Source: Deltaproteobacteria bacterium
Lineage (GTDB): Bacteria > Myxococcota_A > UBA796 > GCA-2862545
Direction of reading: 5' to 3'
Assembly: GCA_006226595.1 (NCBI GenBank)
Contig: SBGP01000020.1
Location: 1-64,000, forward strand
Length of the DNA: 64,000 nt
Position 1 is the first letter of the stretch; every line of letters begins with the position of its first letter. The notes under the pieces are model-generated. The model was not told the DNA's origin, made no database searches, and saw only the letters and a list, made by a program, of their open reading frames with translations. Shown piece by piece: positions 43,996 through 52,960 of the stretch. The translations under genes were made by a program, and so were the position numbers.

Positions 43996-46900
43996 ATGCC
44001 GCATCCCCTGTCCACCGCCGTTCGTCCGGGAGAACTCCGCTTGCCCTCGCCCCTGCGCGAACACGCAGGGGGTGCGGACTGGGCGACGGCTGCCGCGGGA
44101 CTTCGCGCGGTGTGGGTGCTCGACAGCGCTCCCCCCTCGCCGGGCGAGCTCGCGGCGGCGACGGCGCTGCAGGCCGCACTCACGGCGCAGATCGACGCCT
44201 CGCCCCTGTCGCTCGAGGCGGCGGTCGCGACCCTCGATGCCGCTCTGGCGGCAAACCCGGCGACTCCCTGGCTCGCCGAGGCCCTGGGTGAGTGCCCGCC
44301 CCCCGACGTGGCCTTCGTCGCACGGCACGGCGATCACGCCCTGTTCGACGCGCTGATCGCGCCCTTCCTCGCCGCGGACGACCTGCACGGACAGCTCGCG
44401 TGGGTGCTCGACCACTGGGAAGTGCCTGCCGAGGTGCGCGATGCCGGCGTGTTCGCGTGGGACGTGCTCGCCGAGGAGTCCACCTTCCGCGGCGGCGGCC
44501 CCGGACCCACCGAAGCCCCGGGTCTCGGTGAGCTCGTCGGAGACCCCGGCTACTCCGACGATGCGCCGTGGATGACGGCCGCGGTGCTCCAGGTCAAGCA
44601 CGGCCCCGTGTGGATGGCCCAGCTCAGCGCCTGGACCGGCCAGCCGGTGCGCAAGCTCGACCACATCCCCGAGAGCGAGCTGCGCCGCCTCGCGAGCCAC
44701 GGCGCGACCGTGCTGTGGCTGGTGGGGATCTGGGAGCGCTCCCCCGCGAGCGAGCGCATCAAGCGCATTCGCGGGGCCAAGGAAGCCATCGCCAGCGCGT
44801 ACTCGCTGGTCGACTACCGGGTGGCTCGGCACCTCGGCGGCGAGCCGGCCCTCGAAGTGCTCAAGGTGCGCGCCGCCCGCGCCGGCCTGCGACTGTGCGC
44901 CGACGTCGTGCCCAACCACACCGGCCTCGACAGCACGTGGATGGTCGAGCACCCCGAGTGGTTCGTACAGACCGAGGTGCCGCCCTTCCCGAGCTACCGG
45001 TTCAGCGGCCCGAACCTGTCCGGCGACCCGCGCATCGAGGTGCGCATCGAGGACGGCTACTGGCGCGCGGACGACGCGGCCGTGGTCTTCGAGCGCCGCG
45101 ACGTGGCCACCGGAAAGCGACGCTACGTCTACCACGGCAACGACGGAACCACGATGCCGTGGAACGACACCGCTCAGCTCGACGTGAGCCTGCCCGAGGT
45201 CCGCCAGGCGCTGATCGACACCGTGCTGCGCCTCACCGCCCGCTTCTCGGCCCTGCGCTTCGACGCGGCGATGGCCCTCGCACGGCAGCACGTGAAGCGG
45301 CTGTGGTACCCGGACCCCGGCGAGGGCGGTGCCATCCCGTCGCGCTCCGGGAAGAGCCTGAGCGACGAAGAGTGGATGCGCCGCATGCCCGGCGAGTTCT
45401 GGTCCGAGCTCGTCCAGGCGGTGCGCGAGCAGGCCCCCGGTACCCTGCTGCTCGCCGAGGCCTTCTGGCTGATGGAGGTCGACTTTGCAAGGGCCTACGG
45501 CCTGCATCGCGTGTACTGGAGCGCGTTTCGGGACTGGATCCGCGACGGGCGGCACGCGGAGCACAAGTCCTGGCTCGAGGACGCACTCGCCAAGGAGCCC
45601 GAGCTGCTCGGGCGCCTGTGCCTGTTCCTGTCCAACCCCGACGAGAAGAGCGCGGCCACCGCCTTCGGAACCGGTGCGCGCTACCTCGCCGCCGCCACGC
45701 TCCAGGTCACGCTGCCCGGACTGCCGCTGCTCGCCCACGGTCAGGTCGACGGCCTGCCCGAGCAATACGGCATGGAGTTCTCGCGGCCCCACCTCATCGA
45801 CCCGCCGGACGAGCGCATGGAGGCCCTCCACGAGGCGCGCCTCCTGCCGCTGCTCGCGCGACGGGCGCTGTTCGGCGCCGTCGACGGCTTCCGGCTGTAC
45901 CGCTTCCTCTCGGGTCCGCACGCGCAGGACTGCGTGTACGCGTACACCCAGAAGCGCGGTGAGCATCGCGCGCTGATCGTCGTCAACTCGAGCCCCGAGC
46001 CCCGCCGCGGACGTCTGCACACGAGCGTGCCGATGCGACGTGGCGGAGCGGTGCGGACCGCCGACCTCGCCGAGGGCCTTGCACTCGGCCCGAGCCGGGT
46101 CACCGCTCTGCACGACGCGCATGCCGACACCTGGACCCTGCACCTCACCGAGGACCTGCGCACGCGCGGCCTCGCGCTCGACCTCGCACCGTGGCAGACC
46201 ATCGCCGTGCTCGACGTGATCGAGCTCGCCGACGAGGACGGTCGCTGGACGGAGGCGACGCGCCGACTCGGCGGCAAGGCCCTGCGACGCCTCGAGGACG
46301 CATTCGCCGACGACGGCCTGCCGCGCGCCGCGGGCGTGCTCCTCCACCCGAGCAGCCTCCCCGGACGCGAGCGCATCGGCACGCTGGGCAAGCAGGCTCA
46401 CGCCATGGCCGAGTGGCTGGCCAGTGCCGGCTTCTCGTGGTGGCAAGTCTTGCCGCTGTGCCCAGGCGGTCCGGGCGACTCGCCCTACTCGAGCCCGACC
46501 TCGCGGCTCGGCGACCCGCTCCTCCTCGACCTCGCCACCCTCAAGCACGAGGGCTGGCTCAAGCGCTCGGAGCTCCGCCAGGGCCGCGCGAAGAAGCGCA
46601 AGTCGCGCATTCGCTTCGACAAGGTGCGCAAGACCAAGCGCCCGCTGCTCGACCGGGCCGCGAAGCGCTTGCTCGCGAAGGTCGAGCACCCCGACCACCA
46701 GGACTTCCTCGCGTGGAAGCGCGCGCATGCCTGGGCCGACGAGCACGCCCTGTTCGATGTGCTGCGCAGCGCCTATGGCGGGCGTCCGTGGTGGGAGTGG
46801 GAGGAGGCCGGCCCCAGCGCCGAGCTCGTCGCCGCCCACCGCGAGGCCATTGACGTGCGGCTCGTGCTCGCGTTCTGGTTCGATCGACAGTGGGCCGCGC

Positions 46901-47781
46901 TTCGGGTGCACGCCGAGAAGCTCGGTTTGTCACTGATCTCCGACCTGCCCATCTACGTCGCCCTCGACAGCGCCGAGGTGTGGAGCACCCCGGAGATCTT
47001 CGAGCTCGACGAGCAACGTCGCCCGCAGCGCCTCTCGGCGGTCCCGCCCGACGCCTTCGCCGAGGACGGCCAGATCTGGGGCAACCCGCTTTATCGCTGG
47101 GAGCTGCCCGCGACGCGCACCTGGTGGATCGAGCGCTTCGCACGGGCACGTGAGTGGACGCCGGTGCTGCGCATCGACCACTTCCGAGGCTTCGCGGACT
47201 ACTACGCGGTGGACGCCGCGCAGCGGAACGCCCGCGAGGGCGTGTGGAATCGCGGTCCAGGCGTCGCACTCTTCGAAGCCATCGACGAGGCCCTGGGCTC
47301 CGAGCTCGCTATCGCCGAGGACCTCGGGCAGATCGACGCGCGCGTGCACGAGCTGCGCGAGGCCACCGGCATGCTCGGAACCCGCGTGCTGCAGTTCGGG
47401 CTCGGCCCGTCCGAGGCAGACAACCCGCACCAGCCCAGCGCGCTCACCGAAGACGCGGCGGTGTACACCGGCACCCACGACAACGACACGACCGTCGGCT
47501 GGTGGACCGGACTCGACCCGGCGATGCAGGCCGCGGTGGCACGGCAGCTCGGCGTCGAGCCGACCAGAAAGGCCGCACTGTCCGGCGTGATCGACGAGGC
47601 GCTGCGCTCGCCGTGCGCGCTCGCCATCTTCCCGATGCAGGACCTGCTGGGGCTCGGCCGCTCCGGTCGCATGAACCTTCCGGGCAGCGTCGGCGGCAAC
47701 TGGTCGTGGCGCATGAAGCGCGCGCCCAGCGAAGACCTCGCCGAAGCCTGGGCCGACCGCCTGGCCCGCTTCGAGCGCTAG
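43996..47781 (+). CDS. Fused GH13 alpha-amylase-type and GH77 4-alpha-glucanotransferase
   Basis: 1261 residues with two complete catalytic halves. Residues about 200-760: GH13, with CADVVPNHTG, nucleophile in ALRFDAAMA, acid/base in LLLAEAFW and a stabilising Asp in FLSNPDE. Residues about 775-1255: MalQ-type GH77, with SLPGRERIGTLG, GDSPYSSPTSRLGDP, nucleophile in LRIDHFRGFAD, acid/base in AIAEDLG and THDNDTTVGWW. The first 190 residues are unassigned. The protein could cleave and then re-join maltodextrins. Start ATG 43996; a GTG at 43987 is in frame. Part of the glycogen block. Confidence 0.85.
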   Translation: MPHPLSTAVRPGELRLPSPLREHAGGADWATAAAGLRAVWVLDSAPPSPGELAAATALQAALTAQIDASPLSLEAAVATLDAALAANPATPWLAEALGECPPPDVAFVARHGDHALFDALIAPFLAADDLHGQLAWVLDHWEVPAEVRDAGVFAWDVLAEESTFRGGGPGPTEAPGLGELVGDPGYSDDAPWMTAAVLQVKHGPVWMAQLSAWTGQPVRKLDHIPESELRRLASHGATVLWLVGIWERSPASERIKRIRGAKEAIASAYSLVDYRVARHLGGEPALEVLKVRAARAGLRLCADVVPNHTGLDSTWMVEHPEWFVQTEVPPFPSYRFSGPNLSGDPRIEVRIEDGYWRADDAAVVFERRDVATGKRRYVYHGNDGTTMPWNDTAQLDVSLPEVRQALIDTVLRLTARFSALRFDAAMALARQHVKRLWYPDPGEGGAIPSRSGKSLSDEEWMRRMPGEFWSELVQAVREQAPGTLLLAEAFWLMEVDFARAYGLHRVYWSAFRDWIRDGRHAEHKSWLEDALAKEPELLGRLCLFLSNPDEKSAATAFGTGARYLAAATLQVTLPGLPLLAHGQVDGLPEQYGMEFSRPHLIDPPDERMEALHEARLLPLLARRALFGAVDGFRLYRFLSGPHAQDCVYAYTQKRGEHRALIVVNSSPEPRRGRLHTSVPMRRGGAVRTADLAEGLALGPSRVTALHDAHADTWTLHLTEDLRTRGLALDLAPWQTIAVLDVIELADEDGRWTEATRRLGGKALRRLEDAFADDGLPRAAGVLLHPSSLPGRERIGTLGKQAHAMAEWLASAGFSWWQVLPLCPGGPGDSPYSSPTSRLGDPLLLDLATLKHEGWLKRSELRQGRAKKRKSRIRFDKVRKTKRPLLDRAAKRLLAKVEHPDHQDFLAWKRAHAWADEHALFDVLRSAYGGRPWWEWEEAGPSAELVAAHREAIDVRLVLAFWFDRQWAALRVHAEKLGLSLISDLPIYVALDSAEVWSTPEIFELDEQRRPQRLSAVPPDAFAEDGQIWGNPLYRWELPATRTWWIERFARAREWTPVLRIDHFRGFADYYAVDAAQRNAREGVWNRGPGVALFEAIDEALGSELAIAEDLGQIDARVHELREATGMLGTRVLQFGLGPSEADNPHQPSALTEDAAVYTGTHDNDTTVGWWTGLDPAMQAAVARQLGVEPTRKAALSGVIDEALRSPCALAIFPMQDLLGLGRSGRMNLPGSVGGNWSWRMKRAPSEDLAEAWADRLARFER

Positions 47782-48132
47782 CTACAGTGTGCGCTTGACC
47801 GGTCCCTTCGGGGCCGGCGGCTCTTCGGGCTCGTGGCGTCCAGCCCCACCGAGGTCGGTGCGGGTGCCCGGCGTCGGCGCCTGCGCCGGGTCGATGGAGA
47901 CCTCGGGCTCCGCCTCGGGCGCTGGGGTTGCAGCCTCCACGGACTGCCCCGGCTCCGGGCGAACCGTCTCGGCAAAGGCCTCGGCTGCATCGGCTACCGC
48001 GTGACGCGCGTCGCTCAGCAGGTCGTCGCCAGCGGGAGCCGGCGCGGGACGAGGGGCGGGCTTCGGGCTCGGGCGGGTCGCCACCTTGACCTTGCCCTTT
48101 CCGAGGTTCAGCAGTCGCTTGAAGGTACTCAT
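47782..48132 (-). CDS. Pro-rich small hypothetical protein
   Basis: 116 residues: a basic N-terminus MSTFKRLLNLGKGKVKVATR, a Pro-Ala-Lys tract, a helical acidic middle (DDLLSDARHAVADAAEAF) and a Pro/Glu-rich tail ending GPVKRTL. Mostly disordered. ATG 48132. Its stop abuts the stop of the GH13-GH77 gene (TAGCTA). Unknown function. Confidence 0.6.
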   Translation of the reverse strand: MSTFKRLLNLGKGKVKVATRPSPKPAPRPAPAPAGDDLLSDARHAVADAAEAFAETVRPEPGQSVEAATPAPEAEPEVSIDPAQAPTPGTRTDLGGAGRHEPEEPPAPKGPVKRTL

Positions 48133-48378
48133 GCACCCAGCGTAATCCCGCGAGCCGCGCACGGGAAGCCCAGCGCGCGACGCCCCCCGGGCTGCCGTCG
48201 GTTCCGCCACGCCGCAGCGCCGGCGACGAGCCCGATGGACAGGCACTCTCCGGTTGGCGTGGCCGCTTCCGACGCCGTCGAACGCGCCGCTCCGTGGACG
48301 ATGCACCATCGCACCCACAGGGCGTGTGCGAAATAGCCCACACCAAACGGATGGCCCGCTGTTCATGCGCCTTCACAG

Positions 48379-48394
48379 TGGCACGGCCCTTGCT
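48379..48394 (+). promoter_or_regulatory. Consensus sigma-54 promoter before the CBS-UspA operon
   Basis: TGGCACG-GCCC-TTGCT matches the sigma-54 consensus fully; GG (48380-48381) and GC (48392-48393) are ten bases apart. Predicted transcript start near 48405, about 26 bases before the GTG at 48431. The 298-bp gap upstream has room for activator sites and holds no other gene. Confidence 0.85.
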
Positions 48395-48430
48395 CCATCC
48401 CGAGTGAACCCCCCACCCCGTGGAGGCCAC

Positions 48431-48844
48431 GTGAAGAAGAACGTGCCCGTCAGCAAGATCATGACCGCCAACCCCATGACCGTGCACACCAAGCAGAAGC
48501 TCTCCGAGGTCCGCACCCTCATGGAGCAGAACGGCTTCCATCACGTCCCGGTCGTCTCCGGCACGAAGCTGGTCGGCATGCTGTCGTCGACGGACATCCT
48601 CCGCGCGTCCTACACCTACGAGGGCGACATGCGGCAGACCGACAACGTGCTCGATCACACCGTGTCCATCGAGCAGCTCATGACCCGAGACATGCAGACC
48701 GTCGGCCCGCACACCACGATCCGCAACGCCACCGAGATCCTCGCCGAGGGCGCGTTCCACTCCCTTCCGGTGGTCGAGGACGGCGACCTGGTGGGCCTGG
48801 TCACCACCACCGACATCCTGCGCGACGTACTCGCCCGAGGCTGA
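48431..48844 (+). CDS. Tandem CBS-domain protein
   Basis: 137 residues consisting of two CBS domains (about 6-62 and 75-135): VSKIMTANPMTV, HHVPVVSGTKLVGMLSSTD, then IEQLMTRDMQTV and HSLPVVEDGDLVGLVTTTD. Such pairs bind adenine nucleotides and sense energy state. Start GTG 48431 with GGAGG upstream. Four bases before the UspA gene, so they form an operon under the sigma-54 promoter. Confidence 0.92.
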   Translation: MKKNVPVSKIMTANPMTVHTKQKLSEVRTLMEQNGFHHVPVVSGTKLVGMLSSTDILRASYTYEGDMRQTDNVLDHTVSIEQLMTRDMQTVGPHTTIRNATEILAEGAFHSLPVVEDGDLVGLVTTTDILRDVLARG

Positions 48845-48848
48845 TGCC

Positions 48849-49274
48849 ATGACCCGCTTTCGCACCGCTCTCGTTCCCATCGACTTCTCGGATCGCAGCC
48901 AGCCCGCGCTCCGCGCCGCTTCCGAGCTCGTCGGCTCGGGTGGAGCGGTGCACGCGGTCCACATCCTCGGACGCATCGAGGCCAACGAGCCCGGCGTGAT
49001 CTGGGGCACGGTCGACGACGACTCCCGCACCCGACACGCCGCCGAGGCGGTCGAGAAGCTGGTCGCCGAGGCCGGAGTGCCAGGCGTCACCGTGCACGTC
49101 CGCATCCAGCCGGGCAACCCGGCTCACGGCATCGTCGCCATGTCCGAAGAGCTCGGCGCCGACCTCGTCGTCGTGCCCGCCGCGGGCAAGACGGGACTCG
49201 CGGCACTCGGCTCGGTCGCCGAACGCGTCGTGCGGCTCTCGCGTCGCCCGGTGCTCGTGCTCCACGAGGGCTGA
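48849..49274 (+). CDS. Universal stress protein (UspA family)
   Basis: 141 residues; starts MTRFRTALVPIDFSDRS, typical of Usp. The ATP-binding signature G-2x-G-9x-G-S is present in AGKTGLAALGSVAERVV (residues about 112-128), ending in RPVLVLHEG. Probably binds ATP and acts in stress survival together with the CBS protein. Confidence 0.92.
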   Translation: MTRFRTALVPIDFSDRSQPALRAASELVGSGGAVHAVHILGRIEANEPGVIWGTVDDDSRTRHAAEAVEKLVAEAGVPGVTVHVRIQPGNPAHGIVAMSEELGADLVVVPAAGKTGLAALGSVAERVVRLSRRPVLVLHEG

Positions 49275-49296
49275 CCGCGGCCCCCCCGGCCCTGCT

Positions 49297-50028
49297 ATGT
49301 TCGGGGTCGGGGGTGCCTTGCTCGAAGTCTCGGGACTCGGAAAGTCCTACGGTGGACGCCTCGCCGTCGACGGCCTGGACTTCACGGTGGCCGCTGGCGA
49401 AGTGCTCGGCCTGGTCGGCCCCAACGGCGCGGGCAAGACCACGACCATGCGCTGCATCGCCGGCATCATCCCACCGACCACGGGCGTCGTGCGCATCGCC
49501 GGACACGACATCCAACGTGAGCCGCTCGCCGCGAAGCGCCGGTTGGGCTTCATCCCTGACGAGCCCCAGCTGTTCGACCTGCTCACCGTCGACGAGCACA
49601 TCGCGTTCACCGCGCGCATCTACGAGGTCGATCAAGTCGCCGCTCGCCGGGATGCCCTGTTCTCCCGCCTCGAGCTGACCGGACGGGGACAGGACCTGCC
49701 CGGTGCCCTGTCCCGGGGCATGCGCCAGAAGGTGGCCGTTGCGTGCGGCCTGCTTCCCGAGCCGCGCGTCATCCTCTTCGACGAGCCCCTCACCGGTCTC
49801 GATCCCGTCGCCATCCGCGCGATCAAGGCGCTCATGCGCGAGCGCGCCGACGCCGGCGCCGCGGTGGTCGTGTCGAGCCACCTGCTGTCGCTGGTCGAAG
49901 AGATCGCCGACAGCCTGCTGGTGCTCAAGGAAGGACGCCGCCTGTTCCACGGCACGCTGGGCGAGATGCGTGCCGAGCTCGCCCCCGGTGAGAGCCTCGA
50001 GGACGGCTTCCTGCGGATGACCGGCTGA
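49297..50028 (+). CDS. ABC exporter ATP-binding protein
   Basis: 243-residue ATPase: Walker A GPNGAGKTTT, signature region LSRGMRQKV (an ABC-2-type variant of LSGGQ), Walker B VILFDEPLTGLDP, H-loop SSHLL. Start ATG 49297; a TTG at 49318 with GGGGGTG upstream would fit the usual family N-terminus better. TGATG overlap with the permease gene that follows. Substrate unknown. Confidence 0.9.
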   Translation: MFGVGGALLEVSGLGKSYGGRLAVDGLDFTVAAGEVLGLVGPNGAGKTTTMRCIAGIIPPTTGVVRIAGHDIQREPLAAKRRLGFIPDEPQLFDLLTVDEHIAFTARIYEVDQVAARRDALFSRLELTGRGQDLPGALSRGMRQKVAVACGLLPEPRVILFDEPLTGLDPVAIRAIKALMRERADAGAAVVVSSHLLSLVEEIADSLLVLKEGRRLFHGTLGEMRAELAPGESLEDGFLRMTG

Positions 50029-51608
50029 TGGCGGGACTCGGGTGGCTGGCCGCGCAGCAGGTCCGTGCGCGCGTGCAGCGAGGCCTGTCCACCGCCAGCC
50101 CCGCTCTTCTCGCAGGCGCCGGCTTTGCCACGCTGATCGGCATGGCCGCGGTCTCGGCGGTCGCGCGTTCGCCGCTCGGCTTCGAGGCCCGCCACGCCAC
50201 CGGTGTCGCCGGCTTGTCGCTCGTCAGCGCCATCGGCTGGGCGTGGATCACCGCCGCCGGCCGGCCCGCACCCGCATTTTCGCGGAGCGAGATCCAGTGG
50301 CTGATCACCGCACCGCTCCGCCGCCGCGACCTCGTGGCCTACCGCTTCGCCGTGACCCAGCCCGCACTGGTCGCTCTCGCCGCGGTGGCCGGCGTGGCCT
50401 CGCTTCCCTTCGGGCCGCTGCAGGCCCTGCGCGTCGCCATCGGCACGCTGCTGCTGCTCGAGCTCGCCCTCATCGGCCAGCTGTTCGCCGCCAGTGCCCA
50501 GGCTCGCCTCGCCTCCTGGGGCCTGGGCGTCCTGCCGCGCACGCTCGTCGCGGTGTGCATCGTGCTCGGGCTGTGGGCCGCCGTCTTCTGGGGAGCGCCC
50601 GTGCCCCCGGATGCCAGCGAGGACCCGATGCTCGCACTCGACTGGCTCGCGGACGCCATCGTCGCGCGCCCGCTGCTGGTCGCAATCGCCGGGCTGCCCA
50701 TCGCTGGCCCCATGCTTCCCGGGCTCGGGCTCCTCCTGCTCGCGGCGGCGGGCATGGCGGTCGCGGGCATGGTCTTCGACGGCCCCTTCGAAGAGCACGC
50801 CCTGCTCGCCTCGCGCCCCGCTGACCGGGGGCGAGCGCTGTATCCGCTCGCGGGCCACGGCCCCGCCTGGCGCGCGATCGCCTGGCGCGGAGCCACCGCC
50901 GTCACCCGCCAGGCCGTGCGCGCCGCCCCGGCCATCGCGGTGATGTGCGTCAGCGTGGTGTTCCTCGTCCAGGCGCGAGCGAACTCACCGCGGGACCGCG
51001 AGATCCAGGTGTTCGGCGCGTTCATCCTCGGACTGTTCGCCCTCGCGCCCACCTTCGTACAGCAGGACCTCCACGACGACCTCCGCCGAGGCACCTGGCT
51101 GCGAGCCCTCCCGATCCGCAGTCTCGACCTGGTCCGAGGCGCGGTGGTCGGCGGCACGCTGACCATGTGGCCCGCACATGCCGCCATCACCGTCACCGCC
51201 GCGTTCTTCGTCCCAAGCATGCCCGCAGCCCCCGACTACAGCCGGCCCGTGGTCGTGCTCTCGCTCATCGCGATCGAAGGCGCCTGTACGTACGCGAGCT
51301 TCGCGATGTCGAATGCGATGGTCGTCGCATGGCCGCGCTGGCTTCAGCACACCGGCGAGGAAGCCGCGGGACTCGAGAACGTGGGTCGTCTCGTCGGCGC
51401 CACCGCGCTGCGCAACAGCCTGCTCCTCCCGGTGATGATGCCCTCGGCCGTGGCCGGTGGCATCGCGTTCGCCTTGCTGTTTCGCGTGGACCCGCGCCTC
51501 GCCGCCGTCGCGTGGGCCGCGGTGTCGACCAGCCTGGTGCTGCTCTTCGGCGAGTGGGTCGTCCGTCGCACCGCCAGGCGCCTCGACGCACCGTGGGACG
51601 AAGCCTAG
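50028..51608 (+). CDS. ABC exporter membrane protein
   Basis: 526 residues with about ten to twelve hydrophobic helices, in the pattern of the putative ABC exporter family (a soluble start with SRSEIQWLITAPLRRRDLVAYR, then helices). It overlaps the ATPase gene by one base, which pairs them. Its TAG stop lies in the CTAG at the left end of the inverted-repeat element at 51605-51789. Substrate unknown. Confidence 0.82.
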   Translation: MAGLGWLAAQQVRARVQRGLSTASPALLAGAGFATLIGMAAVSAVARSPLGFEARHATGVAGLSLVSAIGWAWITAAGRPAPAFSRSEIQWLITAPLRRRDLVAYRFAVTQPALVALAAVAGVASLPFGPLQALRVAIGTLLLLELALIGQLFAASAQARLASWGLGVLPRTLVAVCIVLGLWAAVFWGAPVPPDASEDPMLALDWLADAIVARPLLVAIAGLPIAGPMLPGLGLLLLAAAGMAVAGMVFDGPFEEHALLASRPADRGRALYPLAGHGPAWRAIAWRGATAVTRQAVRAAPAIAVMCVSVVFLVQARANSPRDREIQVFGAFILGLFALAPTFVQQDLHDDLRRGTWLRALPIRSLDLVRGAVVGGTLTMWPAHAAITVTAAFFVPSMPAAPDYSRPVVVLSLIAIEGACTYASFAMSNAMVVAWPRWLQHTGEEAAGLENVGRLVGATALRNSLLLPVMMPSAVAGGIAFALLFRVDPRLAAVAWAAVSTSLVLLFGEWVVRRTARRLDAPWDEA

Positions 51609-51789
51609 CAGGCTGCTGAAAAAGTCGGACCGAGTGGTCTGAGGGCCGTTTTGCGGATTCGGCCGGTCGTTCCGCGATTCCCCGAAAGCCGAGGAATGAA
51701 CGTGCTGAAGCACGTGACTGACGAGACGACGGGCGAAGGCGTGAAACGGGTCCAGGACACGACGGGAGAGTTTTCCAGCAGCCTGCTAG
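51605..51789. mobile_element. 185-bp MITE-like element with CTAG flanks
   Basis: Terminal inverted repeats CAGGCTGCTGAAAAA (left, 51609-51623) and its partner ending TTTTCCAGCAGCCTG (right, ending 51785), one mismatch, bounded on both sides by CTAG (51605-51608, 51786-51789), a likely 4-bp target duplication as made by IS5-type transposases. The interior (about 150 bp) encodes no transposase. It separates two convergent genes whose stop codons lie in the two CTAG copies. The mobilising parent IS is not in the window. Confidence 0.8.
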
Positions 51790-52784
51790 GGCTCGCGAAC
51801 CTCGACCGAGGGCGCCGGCACACGACGGCGCAAGCGGCCCCAGACGTTGCGGAATGGCCTCAGGTATAGCGCGAACAGCGACTGGAACTCGGGAGTCTCG
51901 TCGGTGCCGAGCCCGTACACGAGCTTCTCGTAGCGGCGCGGGTTGTACAGCGTCCCGAAGGCCCAGTCCCAGATCGCGAACACGTAGCCCATGTTCTTGT
52001 CCCAGTGCGGGCGCGCCGCCGAGTGGTGGATCTGGTGCTGCGCGGGGCTGATGAGGATGAACTGCAGCCAGTAGGGGTACTGGATCCACACCTGGCTGTG
52101 GCGGAGGTTGAACGCAGCGAAGTTGAACAGGGCGACGAGGATGTTCGCGTTCATCAGCTTGATGACCTCGACCCCCGGCCCCAGCCACCACACCAGGAAT
52201 GCCCAGCTCACACCCGTCCCCACACCGACCAGCGTCACCGTGAACGCCTCCTCGACCGGATGCATGCGGGTGGCAGTGATGGGCGTCATCACCTCGGCGG
52301 AGTGGTGCACCTTGTGGAACTCCCACAGCACCGGCACGAAATGGAACAGCGTGTGGGCAACCCACATCCAGAAGTCGCGCGAGAGCAACGTGACCAGTGT
52401 CATCACCACGGCCCAGCCCCAGTGCGCATCGACCGTGGCGGCGCTGCCCTCTCCGAAGGCCCACTCGAGCCCGGAGCTCACGAAGCGCTTCGTCGCGCTG
52501 GAAGCCGCGAGGAAGTACACGAGGAAGAAGGCTTCGAGGATGCGGTTCGTGATGAAGAACAGGTAGTCGGTCTTCGCCGAGCGATGCAGCCAGATCTTCG
52601 CGGGAAACAGCCACTGAAGCAGGGGGCGGTCCGTCTTCTTGAGCACGTAGCGCAGGTACGCGTAGGCACCGATGGCGATGACCAGGGCCGAGGCCTGGTA
52701 GACGTAGCCGACGCGGCTGTACGGATTGAGCAGGTCGAGGATGGGGAAGGCCAGCCGCACCGCGATGTCTTCGCTGCTGAACAT
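51786..52784 (-). CDS. Fatty acid hydroxylase/sterol desaturase superfamily membrane protein
   Basis: 332 residues with four or more membrane helices and the three histidine boxes of the di-iron family: HTLFH, HKVHH and HQIHH. Hydroxylates or desaturates a lipid such as a sterol, carotenoid or fatty acid in the membrane; several Myxococcota make sterols, but the substrate cannot be read from sequence. Start ATG 52784 with GGGAG upstream. The stop TAG is in the right-hand CTAG of the inverted-repeat element. Confidence 0.88.
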   Translation of the reverse strand: MFSSEDIAVRLAFPILDLLNPYSRVGYVYQASALVIAIGAYAYLRYVLKKTDRPLLQWLFPAKIWLHRSAKTDYLFFITNRILEAFFLVYFLAASSATKRFVSSGLEWAFGEGSAATVDAHWGWAVVMTLVTLLSRDFWMWVAHTLFHFVPVLWEFHKVHHSAEVMTPITATRMHPVEEAFTVTLVGVGTGVSWAFLVWWLGPGVEVIKLMNANILVALFNFAAFNLRHSQVWIQYPYWLQFILISPAQHQIHHSAARPHWDKNMGYVFAIWDWAFGTLYNPRRYEKLVYGLGTDETPEFQSLFALYLRPFRNVWGRLRRRVPAPSVEVREP

Positions 52785-52801
52785 CGAGCTCCCGAGAGCC
52801 C

Positions 52802-52807
52802 ATTGTA
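52802..52807 (-). promoter_or_regulatory. Candidate -10 box (TACAAT) for the hydroxylase gene
   Basis: Minus-strand TACAAT, one mismatch to consensus, about 18 bases upstream of the ATG; it would give a very short leader. No clear -35. Confidence 0.3.
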
Positions 52808-52960
52808 GCCCGTGCCCTCGCCGTCCTCTCGCCTGGTGCCGCGCGTCGATGCGCCCCGCATCGGCGGCGGGCCCCTGTGGGCGCACGGCGCGCGATCAGA
52901 CGAGCTGGCGCTCGCGGCGCATGCCCGCGTCTCCGAGGGGTACGATGGCCGCGGAGGAAC

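Noticed and set aside
43654-46911. 1085-codon open frame on the minus strand across the GH13-GH77 gene
   Set aside because: It is a shadow of GC-rich coding on the other strand: His/Gly/Val/Leu-heavy, no motifs, and the opposite frame encodes two clear enzyme domains.
51651-51869. Short frames inside the inverted-repeat element as a transposase remnant
   Set aside because: 72 codons without DDE-type motifs, and they run out of the element into the flanking gene.
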